From Pseudomonadota bacterium (GTDB taxonomy: Bacteria; Pseudomonadota; Alphaproteobacteria; Ferrovibrionales; Ferrovibrionaceae), in the NCBI GenBank assembly GCA_023433835.1, contig JAEYTW010000270.1, forward strand, positions 1 to 15,105: DNA of 15,105 nt, in the 5' to 3' direction. This document shows, in pieces, positions 6,877-14,210 of this stretch (its first letter is position 1; the number at the start of each line of letters is the position of its first letter). A program made the translations under genes and the position numbers. The notes under the pieces are model-generated. The model ran no database searches. It was not told where the DNA came from and was given only the letters and a program-made list of their open reading frames with translations.

Positions 6877-8217
6877 ATGCGCCCCTTTGTCCTCGCCCTG
6901 CCCCTGCTCGTCGCCGCCTGCGGCAGCTACGGCCCCGATCGCGTCGCTGCCACGGCGACCGGTTTCGTCAGCCATCAGCTCTGCTCCGCCGTGTTCGTCT
7001 CCGGCCTCGACGGCGACCGCTTCTATGCCCAGGCGATCGAGCCGACCCTGGCGCCGCTCGATGGGCTGGTAAGCCACCAGGTCGACCACGCCGCCGGCAC
7101 GGTAACCGCGCGGCTGGCCGGCGTGGAGGCACGGGCGGTCTATCGCGGCCCTTATGGCTGCCTGCTCGACCTGCCACCGCCCGCGCGCTTCGGGCCTGCG
7201 GCGCCGGATCCGGCGGGAGCCGCCATGATCGCGGCCACCGATCCCCGGTTGCTCGCCGCGCTCGATGCCGAATTCGCCCCGGCCGCCGGACGGATGCCGT
7301 CGGCGCTGGTGATCATGCATGAGGGCCGCATCGTCGCTGAACGCTACGCCGCCGGGGTGGGCGTCGGGACGCCGTTGCACGGCTGGTCGGCCACCAAGTC
7401 GGTGACCCACGCCCTGCTGGGCATCCTGGTCCGTCAGAAACGCATCGCCATCGACGCGGCCGCGCCCGTGCCGGAATGGGCCGGCGGGGAAGATCCACGC
7501 CATGCCATCACCATCGACCAGATGATGCGGATGACGTCCGGCCTCGATCTCGGCCAGTCGCTCGCCGCCGGTTTTGCCAGCGCCTTCGACCCCGCCGCCC
7601 AGATGCTGTTCGGCCGGCGCGATATGGCCGCCTGGGCCGCGCAGGGCGAACTGGTCGCCCCGCCCGGCACCCGCTGGACCTATACCGACGGCAATACGAT
7701 GATCCTGTCGCGCATCATCCGCGATCAGGTGGGCGGCGATGCCGCCGGCACGCTGGCCTTCGCCAGGCGCGAGCTGTTCGACAAGCTCGGCATGACGGGC
7801 GTGACCCTCGAGTTCGACGGCACCGGCACCCCGCTCGGCGGCAGCCACATGTATGCGCCGGCGCGGGCCTGGGCGCGGTTCGGCCAGCTCTATCTCGACG
7901 ACGGCATCGCCAAAGGCGAGCAGCTGCTGCCGCCGGGCTGGGTCGATGCCGCGGCCCGACCGACGCCCGAGGCCGACGATGTCGGCTACGGCGCGGGGTT
8001 CTGGACCAACCGCGGCAACGGCCCCGGCGCGCGATCGCGCGTTGCGGCCGGCATGCCCGCCGACGCCTTCATGGCCCGCGGCAGCTTCGGTCAATATGTC
8101 GTGATCGTGCCATCGGCGCGGCTGGTAATCGCGCGATTCGGCACGTTCCATACCCGCTACGGCGATATCGATGCGATGAGCCGACTGGTCGCGCAGGTCG
8201 TCGCGGCCCTCAGATAA
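6877..8217 (+). CDS. Lipoprotein serine hydrolase, beta-lactamase/NylB (class C-like) fold
   Basis: A 446-residue protein. The first residues, MRPFVLALPLLVAAC, form a lipoprotein signal with a lipobox ending at C15, so the protein is probably anchored in a membrane facing the periplasm. Residues about 20-115 form an extra N-terminal region I do not recognise. The hydrolase domain follows: the SxxK motif SATK (S171, K174) with the nucleophilic serine, a YTDGN block (Y269) in the position of the YxN motif, and a GSFGQ block (402-406) in the place of the third motif. This pattern fits 6-aminohexanoate-dimer-hydrolase-like and esterase members better than true class C beta-lactamases. GGAG lies about 8 bases before the ATG. 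The DUF1089 gene follows 11 bases later. The substrate is unknown. Confidence 0.87.
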   Translation: MRPFVLALPLLVAACGSYGPDRVAATATGFVSHQLCSAVFVSGLDGDRFYAQAIEPTLAPLDGLVSHQVDHAAGTVTARLAGVEARAVYRGPYGCLLDLPPPARFGPAAPDPAGAAMIAATDPRLLAALDAEFAPAAGRMPSALVIMHEGRIVAERYAAGVGVGTPLHGWSATKSVTHALLGILVRQKRIAIDAAAPVPEWAGGEDPRHAITIDQMMRMTSGLDLGQSLAAGFASAFDPAAQMLFGRRDMAAWAAQGELVAPPGTRWTYTDGNTMILSRIIRDQVGGDAAGTLAFARRELFDKLGMTGVTLEFDGTGTPLGGSHMYAPARAWARFGQLYLDDGIAKGEQLLPPGWVDAAARPTPEADDVGYGAGFWTNRGNGPGARSRVAAGMPADAFMARGSFGQYVVIVPSARLVIARFGTFHTRYGDIDAMSRLVAQVVAALR

Positions 8218-8228
8218 GGGATGCGCCG

Positions 8229-8780
8229 ATGACGATCCTGGCCAGCGCCTGCTGGAAACGCCTCGACTTGCCGGGGCATGACGCGGCCTGCCTGCGCGGT
8301 ACCGATGACGGTTTCGAGCTGTCCGGCCAGGCCGTGTTCCTCGATCCGCGAGGTCCGGCCGCCCTGGGCTATGTCCTGACGCTGGCGCCGGACTGGTCGA
8401 CCCGCCAGGGCCGCATCAGCGGGTTCATCGGCCAGCGCGGCGTCGATACCCTCATCGTCCGCGGGCCGGACGGCTGGACGCTCGACGGCCGAGGTTTCGG
8501 CATGGCCGGGATCGTCGATCTCGACCTCGGTTTCACCCCGGCGACCAACATGGTCCAGTTGCGGCGCGCCGGTCTCCGGGTCGGCGAAACCGCCGAATTC
8601 GACGTGGCCTGGCTCGAGGCCGGCGACGAGGCGCTGATACGCCTGCCCCAGATCTATCGGCGGGATGCGGATCTGGATTATGCCTACGATTCGCCGACCG
8701 CGAACTACAGCGCGACCATCGTGCTGGCCCCCTCCGGCTTTGCCGCCGTCTATCCGGGCCTGTGGGAACTCGCGGGTTAG
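8229..8780 (+). CDS. Putative glycolipid-binding domain protein (DUF1089)
   Basis: A 183-residue protein of the putative glycolipid-binding family (PF06475 type). Family-like blocks are SACWKRLDLPGHDAA near the N-terminus, DGWTLDGRG (81-89), DLDLGFTPATNMVQLRR (97-113), the YRRDADLDYAYDSPTANY region and a C-terminal YPGLWELAG. There is no signal peptide, so it is probably cytoplasmic. The ATG at 8229 is preferred: AAGGGA (8216-8221) sits 7 bases upstream, and the alternative ATG at 8221 runs out of frame after three codons. It lies 11 bases after the serine hydrolase and is probably co-transcribed with it. Its stop overlaps that of the convergent DUF1489 gene. The biochemical role of the family is poorly defined. 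Confidence 0.87.
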   Translation: MTILASACWKRLDLPGHDAACLRGTDDGFELSGQAVFLDPRGPAALGYVLTLAPDWSTRQGRISGFIGQRGVDTLIVRGPDGWTLDGRGFGMAGIVDLDLGFTPATNMVQLRRAGLRVGETAEFDVAWLEAGDEALIRLPQIYRRDADLDYAYDSPTANYSATIVLAPSGFAAVYPGLWELAG

Positions 8781-8789
8781 ATGAGCCCG
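8773..8789. terminator. Small hairpin over the two overlapping convergent stop codons
   Basis: CGGGTT (8773-8778) can pair with AGCCCG (8784-8789, one G-U pair) around a five-base loop, exactly where the TAG of the plus-strand gene and the TAA of the minus-strand gene overlap. No T-run follows on either strand, so a bidirectional terminator is only a possibility. Confidence 0.25.
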
Positions 8790-9190
8790 AGATTGCGCAG
8801 TTCGGCCAGCATCTCCGGCGGCGCATCCGCCGCAGCGCCCCGCAGGTCGGGCGGCGCATCCTTGGCCTGCAGATAGCGCCAGCCCTGGAACGGGCGGAAG
8901 GGGCGCGGCTCGACCGGGACCAGCTTGCGCTCGAGCCGGATCAGGCAGACCGGCGTGCCGTCGGGGTCGTTGCCCTCGTCGAAGGCCAGCACCCGCTGGC
9001 GGACCCGGATCATGCCTTTGATCACCCAGAAGATCGACCCGGACTCGAGGATCTCGGCGTCGCGCTTGGGCGCGTGGCGGGTGCGGTGATGGCTGTAGCC
9101 GAGCTTGGCGGTCGGGCGCTGGGACTGCCATTCATCGAGGTCTTCGATCGATTCCGATCCAACGGACAGCTTGATCAGGTGCAGTGTCAA
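8777..9190 (-). CDS. DUF1489 family protein, TTG start
   Basis: A 137-residue protein of the DUF1489 family, which is widespread in Alphaproteobacteria and of unknown function. Conserved blocks visible are TLHLIKLSVGSESIEDL (2-18), the FWVIKG block (54-59) followed by RVRQRVL, and RPFQGWRYLQAKDAPPDL (99-116). The start is TTG (9190-9188): no ATG lies before the conserved N-terminus, GAGGG sits 6 bases upstream, and the codon overlaps the TGA of the upstream small membrane gene (TTGA). No signal peptide or membrane segment is visible. The stop overlaps the stop of the convergent DUF1089 gene by 4 bases. Confidence 0.88.
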   Translation of the reverse strand: MTLHLIKLSVGSESIEDLDEWQSQRPTAKLGYSHHRTRHAPKRDAEILESGSIFWVIKGMIRVRQRVLAFDEGNDPDGTPVCLIRLERKLVPVEPRPFRPFQGWRYLQAKDAPPDLRGAAADAPPEMLAELRNLGLI

Positions 9191-9378
9191 CTCGAACCCT
9201 CGGCCGGCGGCGCAACGCTGTCACCGGCATAGGCGATCCGGATCAGGATGCCAAGCATGACCGGCGTGGCGACCAGGGCGGCGTACCAGAAAACCTGGAA
9301 ACCCCAGAACGTGGCTGCCAGGATCAGCACCATGACGAGATTCATCGCGCCGAGCGAATAGGTGTCGAGACGGTCCAT
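9187..9378 (-). CDS. Small two-helix membrane protein, unknown function
   Basis: A 63-residue protein with two hydrophobic segments, about 12-30 (MNLVMVLILAATFWGFQVF) and 33-50 (AALVATPVMLGILIRIAY), and a short polar tail. I do not recognise a family. The ATG at 9378 is preferred to the upstream in-frame start at 9411 because GGAAG lies 7 bases before it and the longer version would add only polar residues. The stop overlaps the TTG of the DUF1489 gene, so translation of DUF1489 may depend on it. The coupling and the clean membrane pattern argue for a real gene. Confidence 0.65.
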   Translation of the reverse strand: MDRLDTYSLGAMNLVMVLILAATFWGFQVFWYAALVATPVMLGILIRIAYAGDSVAPPAEGSS

Positions 9379-9450
9379 GGTCGGGCTTCCAGCAATTCGT
9401 TGTCCGACCATCGGCCTAGCATGGGTGACGGCCGGCGCACCTGCGACATA

Positions 9451-10845
9451 TCAGCCGACCACGCCCAGGATCCGCCACCACAGGTAGTCGAGCGGCAGCA
9501 GCACCAGGATCGTGACCATGGCCAGCGCGAAGCACAGCTTGAGCGCCGCGGCCATGCCGGCCCCCGACAGCTGGGTGCCGACCACCAGCGGGCCGGATTC
9601 ATAGGGAAACAGTACGGTCGAGAAACCCAGCACCTGGGCCATCAGCACGGTCTCCAGCGGCCAGCCGGTGGCCTGGGCGAGGTCGGCGGCCAGCGGCGTC
9701 AGCACCGCCGGCACGCCCGGCAGGGTAGTGACGAGACCCATCAGCGTGCCGAGGATCGACAGGGCCGCGAAGTTCTGCGCATCCGCCCCCGGGGCCAGCG
9801 GCAGAATGGCGAGCAGCTGATGGGCCAGCACGTCGCCGAGGCCGGAATGGGCGACGACGGCGCCCAGCGCCATGATGCCGGCGATGTAGAACAGCGTGCC
9901 GTAGGGCATGTCCTGGGCGAACGCCTTGGGCGGGACGAGGCCGGTGGCCGGCAGCAGGCAGATGATGCCGGCGGCCAGCGACACCCAGGCCGGCGAGACA
10001 TGATGCAGGAAATCGGTCACCCACAGCACCAGCGACACGGCGATCAGCAAGGTCAGGCGCCATTCGTCGCGCGACGGCCGGCGGCTCGGGACCGGCGCAT
10101 CGCCGGCCCTCCGGCCGTCGTCGGCCCGGTCCGGGAACAGCCACAGCACCAGCCCCACGGTCACCACCGCCTTCAGGAAACCCAGCACCGGGAAATGCAG
10201 CAGCAGGTAATGGCCGTAAAGCGGGGTGTAGCCGTAAAGCTGCTCGGCCGCGCCGGCCAGCACCATGTTGGGCACATTGGCGGGCAGGATCGTGAAGGTC
10301 GGCAGATGGACGGCGAAGGCCGCGGCGAGCACGATACCGGTGCGGCCCGGCCGGCCGTCGGTGAAACCGTGCCGCTCGGCCAGCGCGGCGGCGATCGGCA
10401 GCAGCAGGACGGCCCGCCCGATCGAGGATGGCAGGATGAAGCCGAGCACCAGCCCGATCACGGTGATGCCGACGACGAGGCCGGCATAACGTGTGCCGAA
10501 CAGGGCCGACAGCCCCAGCGCGACCCGATCGCCCAGCCCGGTGCGACGCACTGCGACGCCGATGATCAGCCCGCCGAAGATCAGCCACCACGCGGTCGAC
10601 GAAAATCCTGAGAAAACAACCGGCGGCGGGGCGATCTTGAGAAGCACGGCACCAAGCAGGAAGGCCAGCGCCACGACATGCTCGGGCAGCCGTCCGGTGG
10701 CCCAGAACGCGATGGCGACCACTGCCAGCGCCGCGGTATGCGCCGCCGCCGGCGGCAGCAGGGCCGGCGGCGCGACCAACAACCAGGCGGACAGCAACAC
10801 CGCGGCGGCGATGACGATATTGGGCAGGCGAATCGCTGGAACCAT
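9451..10845 (-). CDS. SLC13/DASS-like permease (anion transporter superfamily)
   Basis: About 464 residues with 11 or so hydrophobic segments along the whole length, consistent with an inner-membrane carrier of the SLC13 (divalent anion:Na+ symporter) / ion-transporter superfamily. The two half-repeats each contain a hairpin-like loop: FILPSSIGRAVLLLP (residues about 137-149) with LPANVPNMVLAG (187-198), and LPGVPAVLTPLAADL with FPYESGPLVVGTQL in the C-terminal half. The SNT signature of classical dicarboxylate/sulfate members is not present; SSIGR occupies the first position. A large polar loop (about 245-268) splits the halves. ATG at 10845 is taken as start, although the Shine-Dalgarno sequence is poor; TTG at 10851 is the alternative. 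It begins 26 bases after the ferric-reductase gene. The substrate cannot be predicted. Confidence 0.82.
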   Translation of the reverse strand: MVPAIRLPNIVIAAAVLLSAWLLVAPPALLPPAAAHTAALAVVAIAFWATGRLPEHVVALAFLLGAVLLKIAPPPVVFSGFSSTAWWLIFGGLIIGVAVRRTGLGDRVALGLSALFGTRYAGLVVGITVIGLVLGFILPSSIGRAVLLLPIAAALAERHGFTDGRPGRTGIVLAAAFAVHLPTFTILPANVPNMVLAGAAEQLYGYTPLYGHYLLLHFPVLGFLKAVVTVGLVLWLFPDRADDGRRAGDAPVPSRRPSRDEWRLTLLIAVSLVLWVTDFLHHVSPAWVSLAAGIICLLPATGLVPPKAFAQDMPYGTLFYIAGIMALGAVVAHSGLGDVLAHQLLAILPLAPGADAQNFAALSILGTLMGLVTTLPGVPAVLTPLAADLAQATGWPLETVLMAQVLGFSTVLFPYESGPLVVGTQLSGAGMAAALKLCFALAMVTILVLLPLDYLWWRILGVVG

Positions 10846-10871
10846 GGCCAACTATGGGCCAGGGCGCGGGC

Positions 10872-11615
10872 TCAGTCCTGCAGCTTGTCGTGGGCGTCGG
10901 CCACGCCCTTGAGCCAGTAGCCGGCCGCCTTGAGCCACTCCTTGCGGTGGCCGCGCTCGGTCAGGAAATGATCGCGGATCGCGCGCGCCACGGTAGCCTC
11001 GGCCGCGACGAAGACGAAGCCGTCGCCCGGCGGCAGGGCCAGGCCGCGCAGGGTGTCGAGCAGCGGGCCGGCATCGTCGGCGCGGTCGAGCGGGCGATGA
11101 ACCCAGAGCGCCCGATGCTCGGCCGCGCTGGTGAAAGCCTGTTGCTCGTCGGCACCGGTCACGGCCACGACGCTGATGGCCTTCGGTCCGGCCGGCAATT
11201 CCTCGAGCCGGCGGCCGATCGCCGGCAGGGCGGTCTCGTCACCGACCAGCAGCCACCAGGCAAAGGTCGGCGAGATCACCATCGAGCCGCGCGGCCCGCC
11301 GATGTCGAGCACGTCGCCGGGCTTGGCCTCGATCGCCCAGCGGGTCGCGGGGCCGGCCTCGTGCACGGCGAAGTCGAGCGTCAGCGTGCGGGCATCGCGG
11401 TCGAAGGCGCGCGGGGTGTAGTCGCGCCGCGCCGCCTCGCCGCCCGCCGGCACGAAGATCTTCACGTGGTCGTCGAAGCCGAGGCTGGTGAAATCGGCGA
11501 GATCTTCACCCTCGAGCACCAGGCGGATCATGTTGGGGGTGATCCGGCTGGTCTGCCGGACGGTCAGGCGCCGTCGCTTCAGTTCATGGCGCTGGCGGGT
11601 AATCTGGTGTTCCAT
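10872..11615 (-). CDS. Siderophore-interacting protein (FAD/NAD(P)H ferric-chelate reductase, ViuB/YqjH family)
   Basis: A 247-residue cytoplasmic flavoprotein that would reduce the iron of ferric siderophores so that the metal is released inside the cell. Family signatures are all visible: the FAD-binding RDYTPRAF (64-71), the GPATRWA block (88-94), GGPRGS (106-111), then the NAD(P)H-binding SIP domain beginning WLLVGDETALPAI (121-133) and ending GYWLKGVADAHDKLQ. GGAG lies 6 bases before the ATG. Length is usual for the family. The gene has its own AT-rich promoter with three palindromes and is probably tightly repressed. E. coli YqjH, of this family, is repressed by the PadR-type regulator YqjI (NfeR). 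Confidence 0.93.
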   Translation of the reverse strand: MEHQITRQRHELKRRRLTVRQTSRITPNMIRLVLEGEDLADFTSLGFDDHVKIFVPAGGEAARRDYTPRAFDRDARTLTLDFAVHEAGPATRWAIEAKPGDVLDIGGPRGSMVISPTFAWWLLVGDETALPAIGRRLEELPAGPKAISVVAVTGADEQQAFTSAAEHRALWVHRPLDRADDAGPLLDTLRGLALPPGDGFVFVAAEATVARAIRDHFLTERGHRKEWLKAAGYWLKGVADAHDKLQD

Positions 11616-11624
11616 GCGTTTCTC

Positions 11625-11644
11625 CGCTTCGATATATCGAAGCG
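11625..11644. promoter_or_regulatory. Operator 1: perfect 20-base palindrome with GATATATC core
   Basis: CGCTTCGATATATCGAAGCG is a perfect inverted repeat. It lies between the predicted -10 element and the Shine-Dalgarno sequence of the siderophore-interacting protein gene, where a bound repressor would block transcription. It shares its core with two more sites in the same gap. A PadR-type regulator is the likeliest ligand, by analogy with yqjH/yqjI. Confidence 0.65.
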
Positions 11645-11674
11645 AAGATATGTTTTAGATATATCTAAGATCAA
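11645..11674 (-). promoter_or_regulatory. Predicted sigma-70 promoter of the siderophore-interacting protein gene
   Basis: On the minus strand TTGATC (11674-11669) and TATCTT (11650-11645) are separated by 18 bases, inside a 71-base gap that is far more AT-rich than its surroundings. The predicted start of transcription, near 11638, falls inside the 20-base palindrome. Confidence 0.5.
11655..11668. promoter_or_regulatory. Operator 2: perfect 14-base palindrome in the promoter spacer
   Basis: TTAGATATATCTAA repeats the GATATATC core of operator 1 and lies between the predicted -35 and -10 elements. Its centre is 27 bases from that of operator 1. Confidence 0.6.
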
Positions 11675-11682
11675 GATATATC
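11675..11682. promoter_or_regulatory. Operator 3: GATATATC just upstream of the -35 element
   Basis: A third copy of the 8-base palindrome GATATATC, 17 bases from operator 2 centre to centre and without extended flanking symmetry. It ends 4 bases before the stop codon of the serine hydrolase gene upstream. Confidence 0.45.
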
Positions 11683-11686
11683 GGAG

Positions 11687-12760
11687 TTACACCGCCAGAT
11701 TGGGCAGGAACACGTCGCGCAGGATGCGGATCGGGGCGACCCACTGGTCGGGCTTGTCGTAGTTGCCCGCCGTCACCGCCAGCACGAAATCGAGATTGGG
11801 AAAGACGAACAACCGCTGGCCGCCGAGGCCGAAGCAGCCGACCCAGGGTTCGCCGTAGACCCCGCCGCGGCGAATCACCGACATCTCGCCGACATACCAG
11901 AGATAGCCGTAATAGCGCCCATCATCGGCCATCGCGGCGCGGCGGAAGCTTTGCTCGAGCCAGGCCGGCGGCACCACGGCCCTGCCTTGCCACCGGCCTT
12001 TCATCAGCACCATCTGGCCGACGCGGGCGAGGTCGCGCGGCGTCAGCCGCAGGCCGGAAGCAGCCGATTCGACGCCGTCGTCGCCCGCTGCCCATTCGAA
12101 TTTCGCGATGCCGAGCGGCTCGAACAGTGCCGAGCGGGCGAAGGCCGAGATCTTGCCGCCGGTCCCCTTTTCGATCAGCCGGGCCAGCAGCGCCACGGCA
12201 CCGCCCGAATAGATCCAGCCATGGCCCGGCGGGGCGATGACGGGACGGTCGAGCACGAAGCGATAGCGGTCCTTGGCCATCTCCATGGCGATTTCGCTGT
12301 TGCGGGCATCGTTGTAGGGCCCGGTCTCGTCCCACTCCGTGCCGAGCGTCATGGTCAGCGCATGGGCGATGGTCAATCCCTGGCGCGCCGGGTCCTTGGC
12401 CAGATCGGGGTATTCGGGGAATTGCGCCATCAGCGGCTGGCCGGGCGCCGGCACCTTGCCCTGGTCGAGCGCGATGCCGTAGAGCAGGCCGACGATGCTC
12501 TTCGTCACCGAACGCAAGTCGTGCAGCGTGTCCGGGTCGAACCCGACCTCGCCGAGCGGCCTGCCCCAGGCTTCGTCGCGGCCGGCCATGTAGCGTTCGA
12601 ACAGGATATCGCCGTGCCGCAGCGCCACCACGCCATGGATGCCGCCCAGCCGGCCCTTGGCCTGAAGCCCGTCAAAGGCATCGGCAAAGCCATCGGCCCG
12701 CGCCGGGCCTGCCAGCAGCAGCGCGCCGCCGGTCGCGGCCAGGAAGGCGCGCCGGTTCAT
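11687..12760 (-). CDS. Tat-exported serine hydrolase, beta-lactamase (class C-like) fold
   Basis: A 357-residue protein. The N-terminus MNRRAFLAATGGALLLAGPARA is a textbook twin-arginine signal with a likely cleavage after ARA, so the enzyme is folded in the cytoplasm and exported. The hydrolase domain carries the SxxK motif SVTK (S84, K87), the YxN-equivalent YSG (Y184), and GLGGQRLFVFP (311-321) in the place of the third motif. This is typical of penicillin-binding-protein-like esterases and 6-aminohexanoate-hydrolase relatives. The ATG at 12760 overlaps the stop of the alpha/beta hydrolase gene (ATGA), so this is the last gene of the leucine-degradation operon. The same frame is open upstream to 13219, but that part is a shadow of the upstream gene. 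The substrate is unknown. Confidence 0.88.
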   Translation of the reverse strand: MNRRAFLAATGGALLLAGPARADGFADAFDGLQAKGRLGGIHGVVALRHGDILFERYMAGRDEAWGRPLGEVGFDPDTLHDLRSVTKSIVGLLYGIALDQGKVPAPGQPLMAQFPEYPDLAKDPARQGLTIAHALTMTLGTEWDETGPYNDARNSEIAMEMAKDRYRFVLDRPVIAPPGHGWIYSGGAVALLARLIEKGTGGKISAFARSALFEPLGIAKFEWAAGDDGVESAASGLRLTPRDLARVGQMVLMKGRWQGRAVVPPAWLEQSFRRAAMADDGRYYGYLWYVGEMSVIRRGGVYGEPWVGCFGLGGQRLFVFPNLDFVLAVTAGNYDKPDQWVAPIRILRDVFLPNLAV

Positions 12761-13302
12761 CCGGCGAGTTGCTGGAGCAGCGCGTAGCCCGCGTCCCAAT
12801 CCCCCAGCCCGCTGTCCGAATTGATATGGCCTGCCGGCCCGATCTCCACGACTTCCGAATGCCAGAGGCCCGCCAGGTCGCGCGCCGTCTCGACGCTGCA
12901 GAAGCGATCGTCGGACGAGCAGACCACGAGGCTCGGGAAGGTCAGCGGCATCTTGGGCTGATCGGCAAAGCCGGCGGCCTCGGGGGGCAGTCTGCGCGGA
13001 TCGGGCGGGGCGACCAACAGGGCCGAGCGGACGGTGCGCGGGGCGCGGACCGCATGCCACAGCGGCACCAGCAGGCAGGCGAGGCTGTGGGCGACCAGCA
13101 CGGGCGGGGCCTTGGCGGCGACGACCGCCTCGTCCAGCCGGGCGATCCAGGCTGCGGGATCGGGTCTGTCCCAATCGTCCTGCTCGACGGTAACGAATGC
13201 CGGATGCAGCCCCACCCAACGCGTCTGCCAGTGATCTGGCCCCGAGCCGCCCAGCCCCGGCAGGATCAGGATCGGCGTGTTGATCGAGACCGTCCCGGTC
13301 AT
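12757..13302 (-). CDS. RBBP9/YdeN-like alpha/beta serine hydrolase
   Basis: A 181-residue small alpha/beta hydrolase of the RBBP9/YdeN type (PF06821-like). The N-terminal ILILPGLGGSGPDHWQ block (11-26) is the family signature, the nucleophile sits in AHSLAC (S73), the acid is in CSSDDRF (D131 or D132) and the catalytic histidine is in GHINSDSG (H159). It has no signal peptide and is cytoplasmic. Length is normal for the family. Its ATG overlaps the stop of HMG-CoA lyase (ATGA), and its stop overlaps the start of the Tat serine hydrolase, so it is embedded in the leucine operon. A role as an esterase or thioesterase in acyl metabolism is conceivable but not shown. Confidence 0.88.
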   Translation of the reverse strand: MTGTVSINTPILILPGLGGSGPDHWQTRWVGLHPAFVTVEQDDWDRPDPAAWIARLDEAVVAAKAPPVLVAHSLACLLVPLWHAVRAPRTVRSALLVAPPDPRRLPPEAAGFADQPKMPLTFPSLVVCSSDDRFCSVETARDLAGLWHSEVVEIGPAGHINSDSGLGDWDAGYALLQQLAG

Positions 13303-14210
13303 GCGCTGGTCTTGCCTTTCAGCGCGCGGGCCACCCGGCTCGACGGCGGCTTGCCCAGCGCGTCGGAAATGAACCAGGCGATCTCGACCAGCTTGTCGAG
13401 ATCGATGCCGGTGGCGATGTCCATGCCGTGCAGCATGTAGACCACATCCTCGGTGGCGACGTTGCCCGACGCGCCCTTGGCATAGGGGCAGCCGCCGAGG
13501 CCGGCAACCGAGGAATCGATGGTGGCGACGCCCATTTCCAGCGAGGCAAGGATATTCGACAGCGCCTGGCCGTAGGTGTCGTGATAATGGGCGCCGAGTT
13601 TTTCCAGCGGCACGACATTGGCGCAGGCCTCGATCATCCGCTTGATCCTGAGCGGCGTGCCGACGCCGATGGTGTCGCCCAGGCCCACCTCGTAGCAGCC
13701 CATGTCGACCAGCGCCTTGGTCACGGCGGCAACCGCGGCCGGCGCGATCTCGCCCTCATAGGGACAGCCGACGACACAGGAAACGAATCCGCGCACGCGC
13801 AAGCCGGCGGCCTTCGCCGCTTCCATGACCGGCAGGAAGCGGTCGAGCGATTCGGCGATCGAGCAGTTGATGTTCCTGCGCGAGAAGCTCTCGGATGCCG
13901 CGGCAAACACGGCGATGTCGGTGGCGCCGGCGGCGATTGCGCCCTCGAACCCCTTCATGTTCGGGGTGAGCACCTGGTAGGTGACGCCGGGCCGGCGCTG
14001 GACATGCGCCATCACCTCGGCATTGTCGCCCATCTGCGGCACCCATTTCGGCGAGACGAAGCTGGTCGCCTCGATATGCCGCAGGCCCGCCTCGGCCAGC
14101 CGTTCGATCAGCGCGACCTTGACCGCCGTTGGCACGATGCCCGGCTCGTTCTGCAGGCCGTCGCGCGGGCCGGCTTCCCAGATCTTGACGGTCTTGGGTA
14201 GGCCCGACAT
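13299..14210 (-). CDS. Hydroxymethylglutaryl-CoA lyase
   Basis: A 303-residue enzyme that cleaves 3-hydroxy-3-methylglutaryl-CoA to acetoacetate and acetyl-CoA, the last step of leucine degradation. Visible signatures are EAGPRDGLQNE (12-22, with R16 and D17 in the active site), EATSFVSPKWVPQ (47-59), GLGDTIGVGTP (176-186), the metal-binding HYHDT (H208, H210) and the family signature GLGGCPYAKGASGNVATED (237-255) with catalytic C241. The ATG at 14210 is preferred because GGAGG lies 7 bases upstream; a GTG directly before it (14213) is possible. The start shares one base with the stop of the carboxylase alpha gene (TGATG), as expected for a liu/mcc operon. The gene is called liuE or mvaB in other bacteria. 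Confidence 0.95.
   Translation of the reverse strand: MSGLPKTVKIWEAGPRDGLQNEPGIVPTAVKVALIERLAEAGLRHIEATSFVSPKWVPQMGDNAEVMAHVQRRPGVTYQVLTPNMKGFEGAIAAGATDIAVFAAASESFSRRNINCSIAESLDRFLPVMEAAKAAGLRVRGFVSCVVGCPYEGEIAPAAVAAVTKALVDMGCYEVGLGDTIGVGTPLRIKRMIEACANVVPLEKLGAHYHDTYGQALSNILASLEMGVATIDSSVAGLGGCPYAKGASGNVATEDVVYMLHGMDIATGIDLDKLVEIAWFISDALGKPPSSRVARALKGKTSA

Noticed and set aside
6439..8151. Minus-strand open frame of 570 codons opposite the lipoprotein hydrolase
   Set aside because: Composition typical of an antisense shadow; the plus strand carries a lipobox and an SxxK motif.
11616..11686. AT-rich island as an insertion-sequence remnant or attachment site
   Set aside because: There is no transposase, no target duplication and no integrase; the palindromes fit the promoter elements of the downstream gene too well.
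12761..13219. N-terminal extension of the Tat serine hydrolase frame to 13219
   Set aside because: The frame is open only as a shadow of the RBBP9-like gene; the Tat signal starting at 12760 fixes the N-terminus.
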